Counted from the first letter of the stretch, positions 13,813 to 29,100 are shown. The stretch is DNA of 64,000 nucleotides from Lepidonotus clava (GCA_936440205.1 OW387145.1:13639396-13703395); one strand, 5' to 3'. The notes: generated by a model from the letters alone, not told the origin. Made by a program: numbers and translations.

Positions 13813-13996
13813 CAAGGGACTGATCCAGAGAGGGGGAGGGGGGCTCCCTATTGTAAAGATTTCTGTCTGACCTACTTTTGCTATTTCACCACCTCCTGAG
13901 AGTTTACAAGGTCTACCAGTGGAAGAAAAATGTAAATTTTGGCAAAAAGAAAAAAATAAACAAACAAAAAAACCCCCAACTAAATCTGCCACTGGT
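13813..13996. mobile_element. GGGGCGGATCC-type short repeat, degraded
   Basis: Starts CAAGGGACTGATCCAGAG and ends AAATCTGCCACTGG, with AATTTTGGCAAAAAG inside. It lies just upstream of the shared Ly6-like exon. Confidence 0.35.
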
Positions 13997-14050
13997 CCCA
14001 GTAATCCTGCTTAGATGATGTTCTAACAGGTATGATATGTTCGATTTCAG

Positions 14051-14179
14051 CGCATGCCTTGTACTGCGTGCAGTGCGAATCGACAGACGACGACCTGTGC
14101 CGCATCGGACTCGTCCCTCCCACCAAGTGTACGACCAAGGGGGCCATGGCCTGCGTCACCATGGTCGGCAAATACCCCG
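14051..14179 (+). CDS. Ly6-like gene, shared exon (N-terminal half of domain)
   Basis: A pyrimidine-rich acceptor ending in TTTCAG at 14050 and a GTGAGT donor at 14180 bound a GC-rich exon in AT-rich surroundings. Its first two bases complete a codon, followed by 42 codons and one base. The translation includes LYCVQCES, DDDLC, PPTKC and MACVTMVGKYP, and the five cysteines are spaced like fingers 1 and 2 of a Ly6 domain. The tyrosine before the first C-x2-C is typical of the start of a mature Ly6 domain, so the signal peptide must be encoded upstream. Confidence 0.82.
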
Positions 14180-17100
14180 GTGAGTAGGCAGGCACGGCCG
14201 CAAACACCAATCTGGGCTCGCCAAGCCCGTGCTTTATCATAACGGCGGTGAATCCAAACAACAGGCATTCTGAAAACTCGATCTGTTGTCTCCCCCAAGT
14301 TAAAGATAGACAGCAACTCTGTGGTACATTCTAATAGTGGCTTTTGCTCATAATTTCATCATTCCTTTTTTTTTTTTGGGGGGGGGGGGGGGGATTTTAA
14401 CTTTTCTTTTTTCACGCGTCACACATGATTCCTCCCCCCCCCCCCCCATTAAGCATGTATTCTACTTACCGATGTAAATACTGCCGATTCTACATTTGTT
14501 TGATTTTCTCTGAGAATATGGCACAGACCTTTACGTCCTACATACTATTTAAAAGAGAATTGTGAGACCTTTCTGGTGATGATAACATGTCTGTATTTAA
14601 GCTTAATTTCCCCCGCCGATTATTTTAATCGGGATTTGGAATATAGGCTTTATGTTGCATAAGGTAACTCACGTAAATCACCTTCAAACTCCTGAGAATG
14701 CACCCATAAGCTCGTCTTTTGATAATATTGCTTAGTTCGTCTTCAGAAGTCTGATACGATAAGGATTAAAGGTGATCGTAACTTTTGAAATGCAAACTCG
14801 CGTATCTTTTTCTCCAATTTGTTATCAAACAGGCACCTGCTTTGGTCTTCCCAATCGCCCCCCTTGGGCAAAAACACGTATTGGATTTGTACTAGAACGT
14901 ACGCACAAAAAAGGAGAAAAAGTCGGGGCCCCCTCCCCATTTGAAATCTGTTTGATGCGTACATACTCAATGAAATGTCCCTATTACAATAGTCCCATCT
15001 TAAATCCTATTAAAATGGGATGAGCATCTTTCAGTCTCAGCTCAGTCTCAGGCATCATAAGAATCTGATAGTAAGTAAGGAACATCGTCATAATACGGAC
15101 ACAATTTCGTGTTTGGAAAATTCGATCTGTGACGACAGTTGTGAAACACCCACACAGTCCTCATACTTTCCTCCCCAGTTTTGTCATAAATGTAGAGGTG
15201 TAGGCCTGAGGCTGATGATAGGAGCTTTCGCAAAGCTTCATCTGCCAAATCCAAACATCATCAATGTGCATTTCATTGCTTATACATTTATTCCGAAGAG
15301 ATCGGGGACTTGCGTCCTTTGATCCTCCGGCCGAACACTCTAATGTAATAAAACGATGTATTTATGCACTTCATCCGAAATTTTAGACCCTCGCCTTATT
15401 ACCTCTTATGTCGGCCTTGTAAGTCCACATAAGGAAAGGCTTAGAGGATGGCCACAGGGCTTTGGGCCCTGGTTTACACTATTTGACTCCCACGCGAAGC
15501 TTCACTTTGTGAGTTAACATCTGATGAAAGTTTGTGCTGCTCTTTTTGATGCTATACGTGAAAGTACATTTTAATATATAGCGGGTTTCAATTATTCAGT
15601 TCTTTAATATCTCTCCACAGAAGTGTATTTCTGTTCATCTGTCTTCACCGTAAAGCCCCATACCCACTAGGCGATTTTACCGGCGACTGGCAACGGGCAA
15701 CACCAGAATCACTGGTACAATCATTACCAATTTAGCTCACATGTTAGTTTGTAGCATGGAAATGTTAAAAACTAACATGTGAGCTAAATTGGTAATGATT
15801 GTAGCAGTGATTCTGGTGTTGCCCGTCGCCAGTCGCCGGTAAAATCGCCTAGTGGGTATGGGGCTTTACGTACACGTGTGTGAAAGAATAAAGCCCCATA
15901 CCCACTAGGCGATTTTGTACAGAGTCGGCCGATTATTGGTGCTAAAATTGGCCGACTCTACTAGGAGAGTCGGCCGATTTTAACACCGACTCATATCATA
16001 CTCACACATTTTAATATAGTATACTTACAGGCCCGTCGCTCGTCGCCCGTAAAATTGCCTAGTGGGTATGGGGCTTAAGCCAAAATATGATCAGGTTATG
16101 TCGCATGCGTCCTATTTATATTGTGCACGGCAAGCACCAAACGCCCAATTCTGTATACTACTTATAAGTATAATCTTGTTACATTAACAAGAAAGTGAAT
16201 TCGGGCTTGATCACACCTAAAGACGTCTTTGTTATAGACATAATGTCTGCCATCAATGTGTCTCAGATTTTGAGGATGATAATGACGATAATATTCAAAG
16301 CACTGTTTCCACCAAGCGGTTAAAACATTTCCCTGTGAACTATGCTTAACGACCAAATACGATTACAAGAAAAAATCTCCTGTGTTTACATTATTGAATA
16401 GACTGGCGCCTACAAGTTTAAACCACCCAAACCAATGTATTGGATATAGGTTCGAATGGGCCCGAGATAAAGGTGTTGGGATCAAGGCGCCTATGGGACG
16501 GTTCACTGCCCAGACTCGTGACTAAGGTGCATTCTACAGCTACTTCATAGTTTTCAAACCCATCACTTTCCGGTCTACTAATACGGGAAACCGCTCAATA
16601 ATGTGAGATGGAATTCTAAATCACATGCTCTGCTCCCATGACAATCCAAACTATTTAAAGTCCACCCACCCCAATCAACAACGAAATCGACTCTGCGAAT
16701 TGGACTTAAAACATTACACAAAACTTGACAAGACAAGATAGGGCACGAACAAACATTTGTAGGTCAGTACCAGTGTATCGAGGTGTTGGAGCTGACAACT
16801 TATCCAGCGTGCGCCGTTATCCCACAATGCATCTGCCGGATCCGGAAATCATAATCTTTAAGCATTGATTTTCGGATTCACCGCATTGCATCATTGGATA
16901 GCGGTGCACGCCGGCGCTTTTCAAAATAACCCGCCTATTGGTTCTATCTTTACTTTGCAGAAGAAAGCATTGTCAGAATACAATGGTAGCACATCTTATG
17001 GTCTCAGATATCCCTATGACATTTGCCTCCGTCCATATAAGAAAAACAAAAAGCCGAAAGTCATCAGCAGACTTTCCCAAGTGTATACTTTTTGTCCCAC

Positions 17101-20100
17101 TCGAATCAAGAAGCGCTTCCTCAAGACAAATTCTCAACGCAGCCGTGGGCGAAAATAGAGGCCAACTGGGGTGTTGACGAGTCACTAGAAATCTAGGTAC
17201 AATATGGTAACGGGGGGGGGGGGAGGGAGTTAACATGAATGTTATGAATGTTAACTCCCCATAAAGTTCAAAAGTGCAACGTGTTGGCCCTGAAACCCAG
17301 ATGGGGTGGGTCATTTGTGATGGCATTATAGATAATTTTGTAACTGCTAGACACTTAAACCCTAGCCTTTGTCCTACCAAAATGAAGGCGCAGGGTGTTG
17401 CTGAAGGTACGTTTTAAGCTGAGGTTACCAATACCTTAGTGAGGAAATGGCGCTGATAATTGGGTGAATTCAGGCCAGGAAGTGTCGACTGGCCGCCCTA
17501 AGAGCCAGCCGCCCCCACATAATGCCCAGTCCCGGAGGTCGGGTTTACACTCTCATCTTAGAGCGCAACCCTTAATGCGCGGAGCAGTAAGAACAGTTGT
17601 AATACTGTGTGGGGGCTGTGCCATCCGCTGGGAAATCCGACGGCCAGTGTGCCAATCTTGGAACTGTAAACGACGAATGCAACTTCGCTTTGACACTGTC
17701 GGCTTATAGTCCCTTATGTCGTTTGTTGGTCCTATAAGGAGCTCTGCTGAAGAGCACACCTCTGTTCTAACCCTTATTGCCCTTGGCCTCACCTTAATCA
17801 AACGTGTTTCCACCAGACCCTGTTCTAGTCTGTATCAAATACATGACAACTGTCTTGTGTCATCAAAATGTTTAAGCAAGCCGTAAGTCCTGAATGCGGC
17901 AAAGCACTGGTAAGGTTAATTTGGTGGTCATTCTATTTTTTACCAGGAGGCATACAAGAAGTAATGGGACAAATAGGCTTTAACATTATTTAGCGTCGAC
18001 TGAGATAAAAAGAGCTTGGCCTAATCTGGGCATTGCCTATACGCGCGCTCCACTATCACAACAATATCGCGTGAATTGTGCCAGTATTGGTGTTATTACA
18101 ATTATACGTGACAATGTATTAGTGTGAGTAGTATAGTAAGAGAGAAATTTGACGCGTGTCTACACACCGGCTACATACACAGTGTCTAGTATAAACATCA
18201 CAAGACGTCGTGTGTATACACCTTTTTCACGAACCTGCGCAAGGCAGTCCTGCCAAGTCCCACACCAAGGTGGTGGGAGTCACCAGATTGGGTCAGTGTA
18301 TTTCATATAGGCTAACAGTGGAACTCTTTTGAACTTTTTGTCTAAAACAAGGCATAACTTTACTTTTATTTAGAAGGAGGTCAACTCTAAAAACAAGATT
18401 ATTACAGGTACTCACCAAAAGGGATGGCTTTGGACCTTGGTCAGCACCAACACAATTAACCCTACCCCTCTCTCTTCACATCCCACACACACATTCTACA
18501 TACTTCTAGTAAGTAGGCCCCTACAGACCCTTGACCACATGAGTAGGAATCAATTTGCACTGGACTCTGCACCAGGCCTGGTGGACAGCATTGCAGACTG
18601 AACTGGACAGCATACCCCTCACCAAGGTTCGTATTACTCCTAAGAGAGGGCGTGTAGTGAAGGGCTTAGAATGTCATTTTCCAGAAATATGATACCATAA
18701 TTGGCGATATTCACTGGCTATCCCGTGAGAAGTCCTGCATGATCTGAAGCATAGTGAAGGGCACGGAAGGTCATTTTCTAGAGATATGATACCTTCATTG
18801 GGACAAACTAAAAGGATATTCACTGGCTATCCAATGAGAAGTCCTGCATGATCTGAAGCATAGTGAAGGGCATGGAAGGTCATTTTCGAGAGATCCATAA
18901 ATTCATATCTTAACACCCCCCTTAGAGATTGAAGCGACCATAAATACACTATTGGCACACATAAGTTCCCGATTTGGCACCATTCCATACTGTCTTTTGT
19001 TGCCTACAATCTGTGCCCACTGACCACGCCTGTCCACGTCCCACTTGTTCACATCCCTTATTTACACCTCGTTGTCACCCGGAAGAGCTTAAGCCTTGCT
19101 TCCACTAGCCGATTTTACGACCCATTTCAAAAATCGGCAGTGGGAATATTGGTTAATCATGAACATGTAATATACCATAAGAAAGGATTCTTAGTTCCAC
19201 TTCAAATGGTATGTATGATATTATAATCTTTAGTCATATTACTAGTTAAAAGTAGTAAATTACCAAATATTCAGCGGTCAAATTCGGCTGGTGGAAACCA
19301 GGCTTTATGCTAACCACCTGAATCCGTGGGTCGTTCTTCTAAGCGATGCTAGGTCTTTATAAGGGAGACAAAACTGATGACTAGGCTAGACGTTAGTGCA
19401 GGCGCAGTGAATTAAGAACCTGCTCAATTATATATAAACATACCAGTTGATGGTCTGGGGTAGGTCTGTTCCTATTTACAGTGAGCGGTACAAAGACAAT
19501 GACTTATTTATCCACTTGAAGCAGATTCTCTTCATGGAAGACGTCGACGCCTACCTTTTGGTAATAAAGCATTTTGGTTGACGTTAAATAAATTCCTAAT
19601 AGCTCATGTCTCATCAGCCTGTCAGAGCTCTTCTAACACTGTTAAAAAAATTAGATCTTTCTAGAGAATATCAAAAAGATTTACTTGTTTCAATTTCCTT
19701 CGTATAGGCAAGCAGCATAGTGTTCACGTAACTGATGATTTGAGGAGAGTTTCACCCATGAAACATGTATTGGTCTTGAAACGCTGTAGTACTTGCTCAT
19801 CCAAAATTAAGATACCGCCTATTTCACACCAGACTATTTCAATCAGTACTAGTGATAACCCCCAGTTTTAGGTACACAAATGAGTTTCTATACACCTTAA
19901 AACAAATCTGCGTGTTCCCAAAACCTTTAGCCTAGGTAAATTGAACTCCATATCCCAAAACAGAGGTTCGGGTCTATCCCGCTTGCAGGGCGCCACACTA
20001 TTGAGAAAGGCCTATACATGGAGTTCATCAATCTACACGCGCCAGGCAATAAACTTCACTGTCCTTTCTCTTTGAAGAAACATATTTGATTTATAGGTAT

Positions 20101-23100
20101 AAATCGATTGGTACCATTCATTTGCCTCAGGTATCAAGACAAACTTACATTGGGAGCGACTCCTTCCCCCCCCCCCCACCCCCCAATACCGTAAATAAGG
20201 ATTCCGTCCGATTCACAGATGGCTGACCAGCTGTCAAAGTGGCCCCATCTGCTCCGCCATCCTGGTTCAACCCCTGTACATAATCCTAGTCATAGTACAA
20301 CAGTCATTATAAATAGTTTTTTGAGGATGTAAAATGGCCTAATAATACTAAAAGTGGACAAGGATTGTGTCTGTTGTTAAATGATCGTTAGTTGTTACGT
20401 TCAGTATTATGCAGCGGGACAAAGACATCAAAACTGTAAAATATAAGGTTGATCATCAGTTCCATGAGGCTGCAACTAAGAAGATGTTTCTGAGGTATGC
20501 CCCGGAACATGTCTAATATATCAGACTGGTTGATCCACCTTTGCCAGCCAAGATAGGCTTATTGCGGACGACCCCTGAAATTGATCAGCAAAGAATTGTG
20601 TTCTGTTGCTGGGGAATCACCATGAAATATGTGCTGAGCATGGTAGAACATGGCAACAAAAGAATTATCACCATGCAGCACATTTTAATTGCGTTGAAAC
20701 AATTTCTGTTGAGCGAAGCTGTCCTGTTGACAAGGTGTTGCTTAGGTATTGTCTGTCTGGTGACAGGGGTTTTCCTCCTACATAGAAGGAACCCACTCTT
20801 CAGCCTAACGGGCATTGACTTTTGCTCCTATGACAATTTAATGCTAAAAGGGGAACAATGGACATCCACTGAAAATACCACTTGATGACATATGGGCATA
20901 CCTTTGTTGTTGGTCTGTCTCCTTGCCCACGCCCCAAACGCCATTAGTCCGTGTTAGAGGGGCTATATGGCAGCTGAGAGGGGGTGGGCAGGCTGATAAA
21001 TCATGGTAAAAAGGTCAGAGAGGGACGGACAAGGCCAGTCACTGTATACTGTAAGTGGGCAGGTTTGGGGTTTGTCCCACGTCGACGTGAACGTAAAGCA
21101 TGACATTATCTGTCTCTACCAATATCTATATAAAATTAACCCAGATTCGGCCCATGAGTTCGGCTAGGGCAAGAGAGTGTTTTTGCAACGCTAATGGATC
21201 TCAGTGCCCCGATCCGTATCTCGATGATATTGCATTAGTTTGCAGCTAACTTAGTCACTAGCACCATTTATTTTGTAAGTGATCCTATTTCTGTGGCACT
21301 CACAGGTCCATTTAAAAGAACTTGGCTTCTTAAACTGTGTTATACAAGGGACTCTAAGCTATTTTTGGCAAGGAGAGAGGTCGACGAATCGGAACACCAT
21401 GGTCACCAGGGCTGCGTTCCTGACTAAACCCCATTGCTGGCTTAGCTGACTTATTTTTAACTGGCCAAGTTATTTGGGGGTGTTTCCAAGAGCCAAAAAT
21501 AAGTCAGGCCTGATTGGGTTAAGGGCAATTGGTGCAATACACATACAGGGCTAATATTTCCTGGGGGACCTTCTCCTCCCTTAGCACATTTAAAACAAAT
21601 GTATTTTTATATTTCACATATTTTCCTTATAATAATAATTTTTTTTTGTATAAGCTATGTCAAAATTTAGCTTACTCCTGTGGCTTTCTATTGGGGCATG
21701 ATTTCACCTATTTCATAATGATTTAGATACCAAAAAGTGTCAGGAAAGAATTGAAGTGTGCGCATTAGACCATGACCATGGTCAGAGCCCCTCCGGTGCA
21801 CCCAGACAGTGGGCAGACAAGTAATTGTGATTGACAGGTGAAGGATCATTGTCTACTGAGGGGCTACAATTGCTGGCACCAGTCGTAATGACCACTGGCA
21901 CCAGTGTTACATAATTGTTTCAGGTGCCCCAGTAAGTTGTGCATAACAGAGGTATCTTAACATACAGACACTGTCTTCACTGAAAATGGGACACAGGTTT
22001 TCTAAACACTATTTATTAGGTTTTAAGTTAAGATTTTTGTAGTTTTTTTATATGTGACTCTAGCATAACATCTCAGCTTTTAGAATATAGCACTTTTTTT
22101 CTAATGCTTTAACACATTCATTAGTAGTTTAACATTTTTGTAAAAATTCCTAGACACTTATTGTTGGCTGAGAGGAGTCTCAGCTAACTTAGACTTATTT
22201 CTGGGGCACTTGAGAACGGTTTTAAATGCCATTTAGAGAGATATTTTTAGCTGTCATCTAAGAGAGGCAGACTGAACACACACTCAAGAACACGCTGCTC
22301 TCAAATAGGGTCTAAAATATAGTAAGCCAAAACAGGGTTAAAAATTGGCACTCAAGAATGCAGCCCAGGTCCATTTCTGAGGCCTCCCATATTATGGGAT
22401 TGCATTTTCCTAATGTAAACCACCACTATGACAAGCAAAATTGGTCGAAATGGCGGATGACCTAAAGTGGTGCTTATTGATTTTGAATGGAGTATTTGGT
22501 TTCAATGTAAATGTAAGGTTTAATGTACTTTTGGAAGGGTTCACTGCGCAAACTCGTGAAGAAGCCGTATATTGTGAGACTTGTGGATATAGTGGTCAAG
22601 GAAGAGGGACCTCCAGTTTTAGCCAACATACCAATTTCTCGGAAAGATAATCAACGCAAAATCTAAAAAGATATGCAGACCCTTGAACAAAAACTTCTCT
22701 AGATGACACTCCATGAACTATCTGTATTGCCACTGCCTCAAAACTAGGGTATGATTGATTAATGATAAGAAAAAAGGGTCACAACAGTGCGATGGCTTAG
22801 ATTGGAGGGAGCAAGCCGGCCGGCGAAAGTAGGAATCAGACTAACCTTACTACGCCTTTATTGGTTCCTGGGATATTGAACATTGTCATAATGTGTTTCT
22901 CACTTACACAACTTAGACTTTTAGGGTACTGCCTACATACAAGTATATGGGTCTTGCACTCATGTCCGACGGTGGCTCAGTGGTCTTCACTATTCATGCG
23001 ACTTTGTCGCGTGTGTTAATTCTACGACACATGCGACAAGTTAAGAGTATTTTGAAATGGGAATGTAATGTGCTTTTTCCAGCCTGCGGTACCTGGTTGT

Positions 23101-26100
23101 GGTAGCGGTAAAGGCGACCTACATATTCATAATTATATGGGAGAGATTGTTATACGTGGGGCGCCGCCAAAATTCGTTTCACAATAATTATACGCGACAT
23201 TGTTCCATGGATTGGTTCTTTTAAATACACCCGATAACAGTATGTTAGTAGTATACAGAAATTGGGATTTGTAGATGGATGATTGTTCTTGTATACATAG
23301 TTCATTGTCGCATATAGCCGGTTTGAAATAGGCGGGGTAGGGGTTACTTTGCTTGCAAACTGCCATCTCTACAACTGTCATCAACAGATTAAGGATTGAT
23401 AACATTGAGCGATCCGATTTATATTCTAGTAAAAATACACATTGCTCGCGACCAATATCTAACATTGTTAGCTATTTTCCAAACGATTGGCTTTTTCCGT
23501 ACAGATGTATATAGATTTCTGTTCGTATCGTTCAATGGGAACACCTTTTCAAGTCGTTTTCGTCCAGTTCATGTCGTCAAAACCAGAAAAAAACATCTGT
23601 AGAATCACTCAATGGGTACCTCCTCTCTTTAGGAGACTTTCCATGTGTAATTACCCTCTCCTGGTCCACCAATTCACTTCATCTAGTATTGTTGGCGGCG
23701 GACAAACGGTCTGCCCCAACATTTAATAATTTATAATGATTATCTTTAGGTAACTATAGAAGGCAATTATTCTAGAGTATTTTTGATCAGAGGAAGTATC
23801 ATTCAAAAACTATAGCAGGTGATTAATGATATTCACACAAAAGTAGAATCCATCAATATAGTTCATTGAAGCTATGAATATTGACAGGTAATTCGTTGCA
23901 TTGGGGGAAACTCCTGCCCCCACCCCATTAATAATCTCTCGTAAAGGGAACCATCAGTGATATGCTGCAACAAAAACCTAAAATAGATGACGCTATTCTG
24001 ATGCCATCAGTCAAAGCGCTAATCAACAAAACATCGTGAAACCTCATATCATTAGTGGAGATGTTCTGAATACTTTCAATGACACAGTGGGGGCGAGTGG
24101 AACTCTCCAGAAGAGCTGCCCAACTACTTGATACATACACCTAGGTGTAACTCAGGTATGTAAACTGTGGTAATTTGATGAAGGCGAGAGACAGAAAGAG
24201 AGCAGGACAGTAAGCCCACACACCCTTCTTCCTAGTCTCCTCACCTTTGCTGAAAGGCGATTATTTTGTCTCCTGAATCAGGGGCATGAAGCGATTGAGT
24301 GGAGAGGGACGAAAAGGTGAACTAGACACTCTATTTACAAAAATAATCCGATACGTATAGGATAATTCAACATTTAATAAACAATGCCTAATTATAGTAG
24401 TATTTAAAATGTAAATCGTTCAGAAACGTTTTGGAGAACATTATTATTTTGGTGTGCATTTACATCATAACAGAAGGCAGTTGTCATGGAAACATCAGTT
24501 TTTATAGGAATACCTGCATAAGTAAAGTTAATACGACCCTAGGGTCAAAAATATGGCATCATGATTCTTTTCACAGGACAGGTATACATTAATTGGCAGC
24601 TCCTTTCCCATTTACAGACTCATATTTAGGCTGAATATCATTGTTTAGATAGTCAACTCTGTGCAATAAAAAATCATGAATGACCATTACATTCGTCTGC
24701 AATGGTATTTATCGACAAATTGGCATTGATTAATTCGAGCGTTCCAAATGAACGACAGATTCAGATTGACAAATGACGAATTTCGTCAGCAACACTAAAA
24801 GCTGTTGAAACATATGCATTTTGGTTGGGTATATAAACTTACAACATATTGAAAATTGCATCCTGCCATGTTGAATAATGCTTTTTTGAAGGGTCTTTAA
24901 TGCAATCACTGTTACCTAAATACTGTATTCTACTATCTGTATGTAAAGGTCTGAGTCACAAAACAGTCCCAATAAATAGTACTAACCTAAAACGATAAGT
25001 TTGAACTTTTCGATATATCTATGTATACACATGCACACAAAGTCTCTGGCTATATTCTGATAAATCAGGCGGATATCCTGGTGTATAATTAACACTGTTG
25101 TAAGTGGCCACGTGGCGCTTACATCAGGTACTTCCCAGTAAAGGCGGGTTTCCCCAGAACTTCTGGTTGTTTCCACTGATCGACCGAAATAGTGATTTCT
25201 GGACGATTCCGGGACATTGCAAACGACTATCTCCAATGACATGAGGTAGAAAACATTAAGGAAAAATAACTTTAATTGCCTTTAATTGCCTTTGGAGGAA
25301 ATCGTGGGCTTTAGTCTTGAGGAAATATCAAATAGGTTAGATATTTGGTTGTCCATGAATCTTGTCATTTCTGCAGTCTTTTACTGTCCTTTGCAGTCCT
25401 TTGCAGTCGACCTTCTGACCGATTTGTGGTTTTGACTGAACGATTTTGTGAACGACCATCGCCAATTTATAAATCATTCTCTGACTTAGGTGATCTTGAG
25501 GAATATGTTGTTTGGTGGAAACCCGGCTTTACATAAAAGTCTACAAATTGGTCCCTCAGTCAGCTTGGTCCATTGTTTCCTTAGAGCTACACACGGCCTG
25601 CTTCCTTAAAGGTATACACTAACAGGTGCCTTGGGGTCGTTCATCACATTCTCTACTTGAGCGCCACCTGTGTCGTTCCTCTGACACCTCTCTCAGAAAT
25701 CAGCCCTTTAACACCACACCGGTATTAGCTAGTCAGAAATGTCGTCAGCACTGCACGAAGTGACCCTTGATTGACATTGAAAGGTCTTGTGAAAGTGACC
25801 TATCCATTACCATTAATGGTCCCTTTTACAAAGTTCTAAGATCAGTAAAGGTCTTATTTCGTGCAGTTTGATATTGATGAATGGAAAAATCTGTGAAATT
25901 CAAGACATTTAAAAATAATCATAAGATTAGTGTCCACAACCTGTTCATAAATTATATATAACAAGTCCCAACATTTTATGTTTTGTAAGGCCCTGTCTTA
26001 TTTACTTCTTAAATATAATATCATTGCCTGTGTGACAAGTCATGCACAACTTAAGAAGGGAGAAATCCCCATACAGGGGGCCTATGTGTTATTTGTTGAT

Positions 26101-29100
26101 ATTTAGTATGGTGATATAGTGATTCAAGTGGTTATTTCAGTGTATCTAATAAGTTGAGTTTTATTAATGATTTAAATCATGTTGTATGTTTCTTGGAGTG
26201 CTTTGTGATTTATTCTCTTAGGAGCACAAAACTGATTGGGCAGAAAACAGAACTGAGACAATCTTATTACAGCAATTTTCCTTCTGATCCCGCGTGCTAA
26301 ACACAGCTAACTACATTATAAGGGGTGGATTCCCAGCGCCTGCTGTCTCTGGTTCTGTCATAGTGGGCCTAGGCTGCACAGACAAACGGCCGTTCACCAG
26401 GTCACCTATGGGCTTACTGTCAACGCAAAAACTGACGTCCTTGAATGGTTTATGTGGTGCTTTCTACAGAAGGATTGTAGAAAATCAAACAACCCATAAA
26501 TCTAGACTGACTGAAAGACCAGCCTGGCACAACTAATATCATTAACCTGGCAAGTCTGAAATATATTCTTACAAGTCAGAGACATCACATCTTGAATGAA
26601 ACATATTTGACAGAAAAGAAACGTCACTAAATTCGATCGATATACAGCTATGCCACTCTCTTTGAGAATGTTCAAAAGAACAATATTCCCGTTTTTCGAA
26701 ATTGTCCTTGTTTTCTCTCTTCTGATTAAGCATCCATCTCAGTTTTTCACCGAGAACGTCGGCGTGACGTCACTCTGAGGTCAGTGACCTGTCTCAAAGG
26801 GACCTATGGATAATTGTTCAAAATATTGCATCAGTTTGTGTTGTTTATAACTATGATGACCTTTTCCCTCGCCATAAGCTTAGAGAGGTTTTGGCTTCCC
26901 TTCAGGAGGTCTTGGTTAACAGTAGGAGGTTTGAGTGACCTTCTCTTACGTAGACCGTGAAGCCATTTGCGGAGGAGTGTATGAGGTCTAGGCAGGAACT
27001 GTTACAATATAGCAATACTTCCCTTTTTAAATCTGTGTCTGCAAGGAAAGCATGAACTCCCCATAGGTACGTAGGCTCTTATAGACCAGACTTAGCAGGG
27101 ACGGGCCCAGAGATTAAAACAAAGGGGGGGGGCGACCTTATGTAAAATTTTAGCCGCCCCATCCATGGTCTAGAATTTACATTAAAACGAAACTAAATTT
27201 GGCAAAAATTAGAGGGTGGGGGGCCGGCGGGCCTCAGCAGCCCTCCCCCCCAAATCCGCCCCTGCTCAGGGCATAAACGCACGGAATATCTCCCCGCGCA
27301 CCCCTCTTTTCTCTTTTCATGATAAACAAATACAAGATCCAACCGATGAATATCCTAGAAACACAAAAGGGCACAAAAGGATTTCATGCCTGATAAGACC
27401 ATGTCTCGGTGGACAAGGCCATTAATCTGATACATCTTAACCAGGGTTACAGACATGATATAGAGCCCCGCCCACAGGGGCTGACTCATCGGGATTCACG
27501 ATTTACGGGGGAGGAGATCGACCCTGTGGGAGGAAGAAGCCATGGGCTCACCCACTTAGCTGATCACCTGCTGCCAAGTACCTTAAATAAAGGTTCTGCT
27601 AGTCCCCCGATACCCGTATCTTAAGGCAGGGGTCCACAGGGAGGACGCAAACAGACGCTCAAGGATATTTTTCTTCCGCTTGTCTCTAAGGGAGTTGAAA
27701 TAATCCTTGCATGTTTTATCCACACTGGTTATCTGAAAGCAAAAAGTTTAAGTCAGTGCAAATTTAATGATTGATCTATTATTCAAACCAAACAGATAAT
27801 TGAACAGATAATTTGCGCACCAAGGCTTGCAAGGGTACTGTTTGAGGTTTCTAATCAAAGACCAATGTTGAGGATTAGCTGGAATGTCCTTTTGATAGTG
27901 TCATCTAAATATCTGGTAATATGATTAATATTTCAGACACCGCCAAATTATAAATAGATATTAACCATGATAATGCATGTATAGGCATTTGCATGCAAGC
28001 ATTACTTTCACCTTTTTAGAGTAGGATATACATACATCCGGACGTCGAATGGGCTTTATAACCAAAATGGATCCCGACTGATTATCTCTCCGTCACCTTG
28101 AGCATTGTGCCATTGTTACCCTCAGCCAAACCACTTGACTGCTGCTCCCGAGTTAACTCTGGAACGGGAAGTTATTTTTAGGGTTTTAAGTGAAAAACAG
28201 ATTCACATTCAAGGGCACATCAGAATAGTCATAAATGTAAGGTATTGTGATGAATCGCCATTCATCTTTTGTGGTCCGAAAAGATGAAGCTAGAAATCAG
28301 GGTATAATTATCGTGCAGAAGCAACTTGCAATGTGAAATGACCTAATAATGTGGTAATTGCTGGCTAATAATGAAATGATGTAATGGAACGAAGTGGGTA
28401 TGAAAATAGACCAAAAACAGTAAAAAAAAAAACCAGTAGTAACTGGAAATGACGTCACAAGTGTCTCATGATCAAAGTGACCAATCAGAGTTGACCTGTA
28501 ACTATAAAAAGGGGTGGTATGGCCTGAAATAAACAGTTCCTTCATGGTACTCTTTGTGTTCATACACCTCTTCTTTGGGATGGACCGTCTTCTGCTTAGC
28601 CTGAGCCAGCAACCTTGTATAGTAGAAGTTCATAAACAAGTAAAAGCCTAGCCGGGGATCCCAAATTACCTAGAAGTTTAGATGTTTAGCCCGGAAGCCT
28701 GAAGATTGCCCAAAAGCCTGAAATGGCCCGAGAACCCACTTTAGCCCGAAAGACTGGCATGGTACGGAAGCCTGAAATTTTAAGCAGTAGGTTCCCCAAA
28801 GTCTGGATCAACCGGTATTCAGACAGAACGCCCGAGACTGGCCCGAACCTGAGACCAACAGCCCGGCTGGCCTCTCCCCACGCTTTTGCCTTCATTCAGA
28901 CATAGGGATGCAACCCCTTTTCCACCATGACGACGCTCCTCTCGGGGCCTCCAACTGTGTTGAACGATCCCCAGCCTCCCCAATAGCTCATACCAAATGT
29001 CCTGTCTGTTCACCCTCGTGCTAGAGGCATGTCTCTTGATTCAAAATGTTTCAAGAATCGTCAGATTTGGTGAGTAGAGTCAAGTATCTGGGAATGATGG

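Larger units (their letters stand above)
1..14050. other. Non-coding left flank (probably intron of the Ly6-like gene)
   Basis: No coding exon could be supported. It contains the listed MITEs and hairpins, three locally GC-rich patches (1-230, 4150-4370, 4690-4920), and copies of a dispersed repeat with words such as CGCGTGAATT and AGTAGTATATGGAAATGGGA (about 1495-1595, 3056-3175, 3393-3430). The stretches 4920-6230, 7100-8050 and 9420-11490 show nothing recognisable. Since the first Ly6-like exon needs an upstream partner, this stretch is probably intron. Confidence 0.5.

Noticed and set aside
16865-17380. Overlapping open frames on both strands (97 and 135 codons)
   Set aside because: They overlap each other, match no family I recognise and include simple G-run sequence. 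Not supported as genes.
20541-20885. A 114-codon open frame with a hydrophobic middle
   Set aside because: It has no recognisable motif, no GC-rich coding look and no clear splice or promoter context. It is probably chance in intronic DNA.
22972-22995. TGGCTCAGTGGTCT, a good match to a tRNA A box
   Set aside because: No B box or cloverleaf follows at the right distance. At most it is a tRNA-derived fragment.
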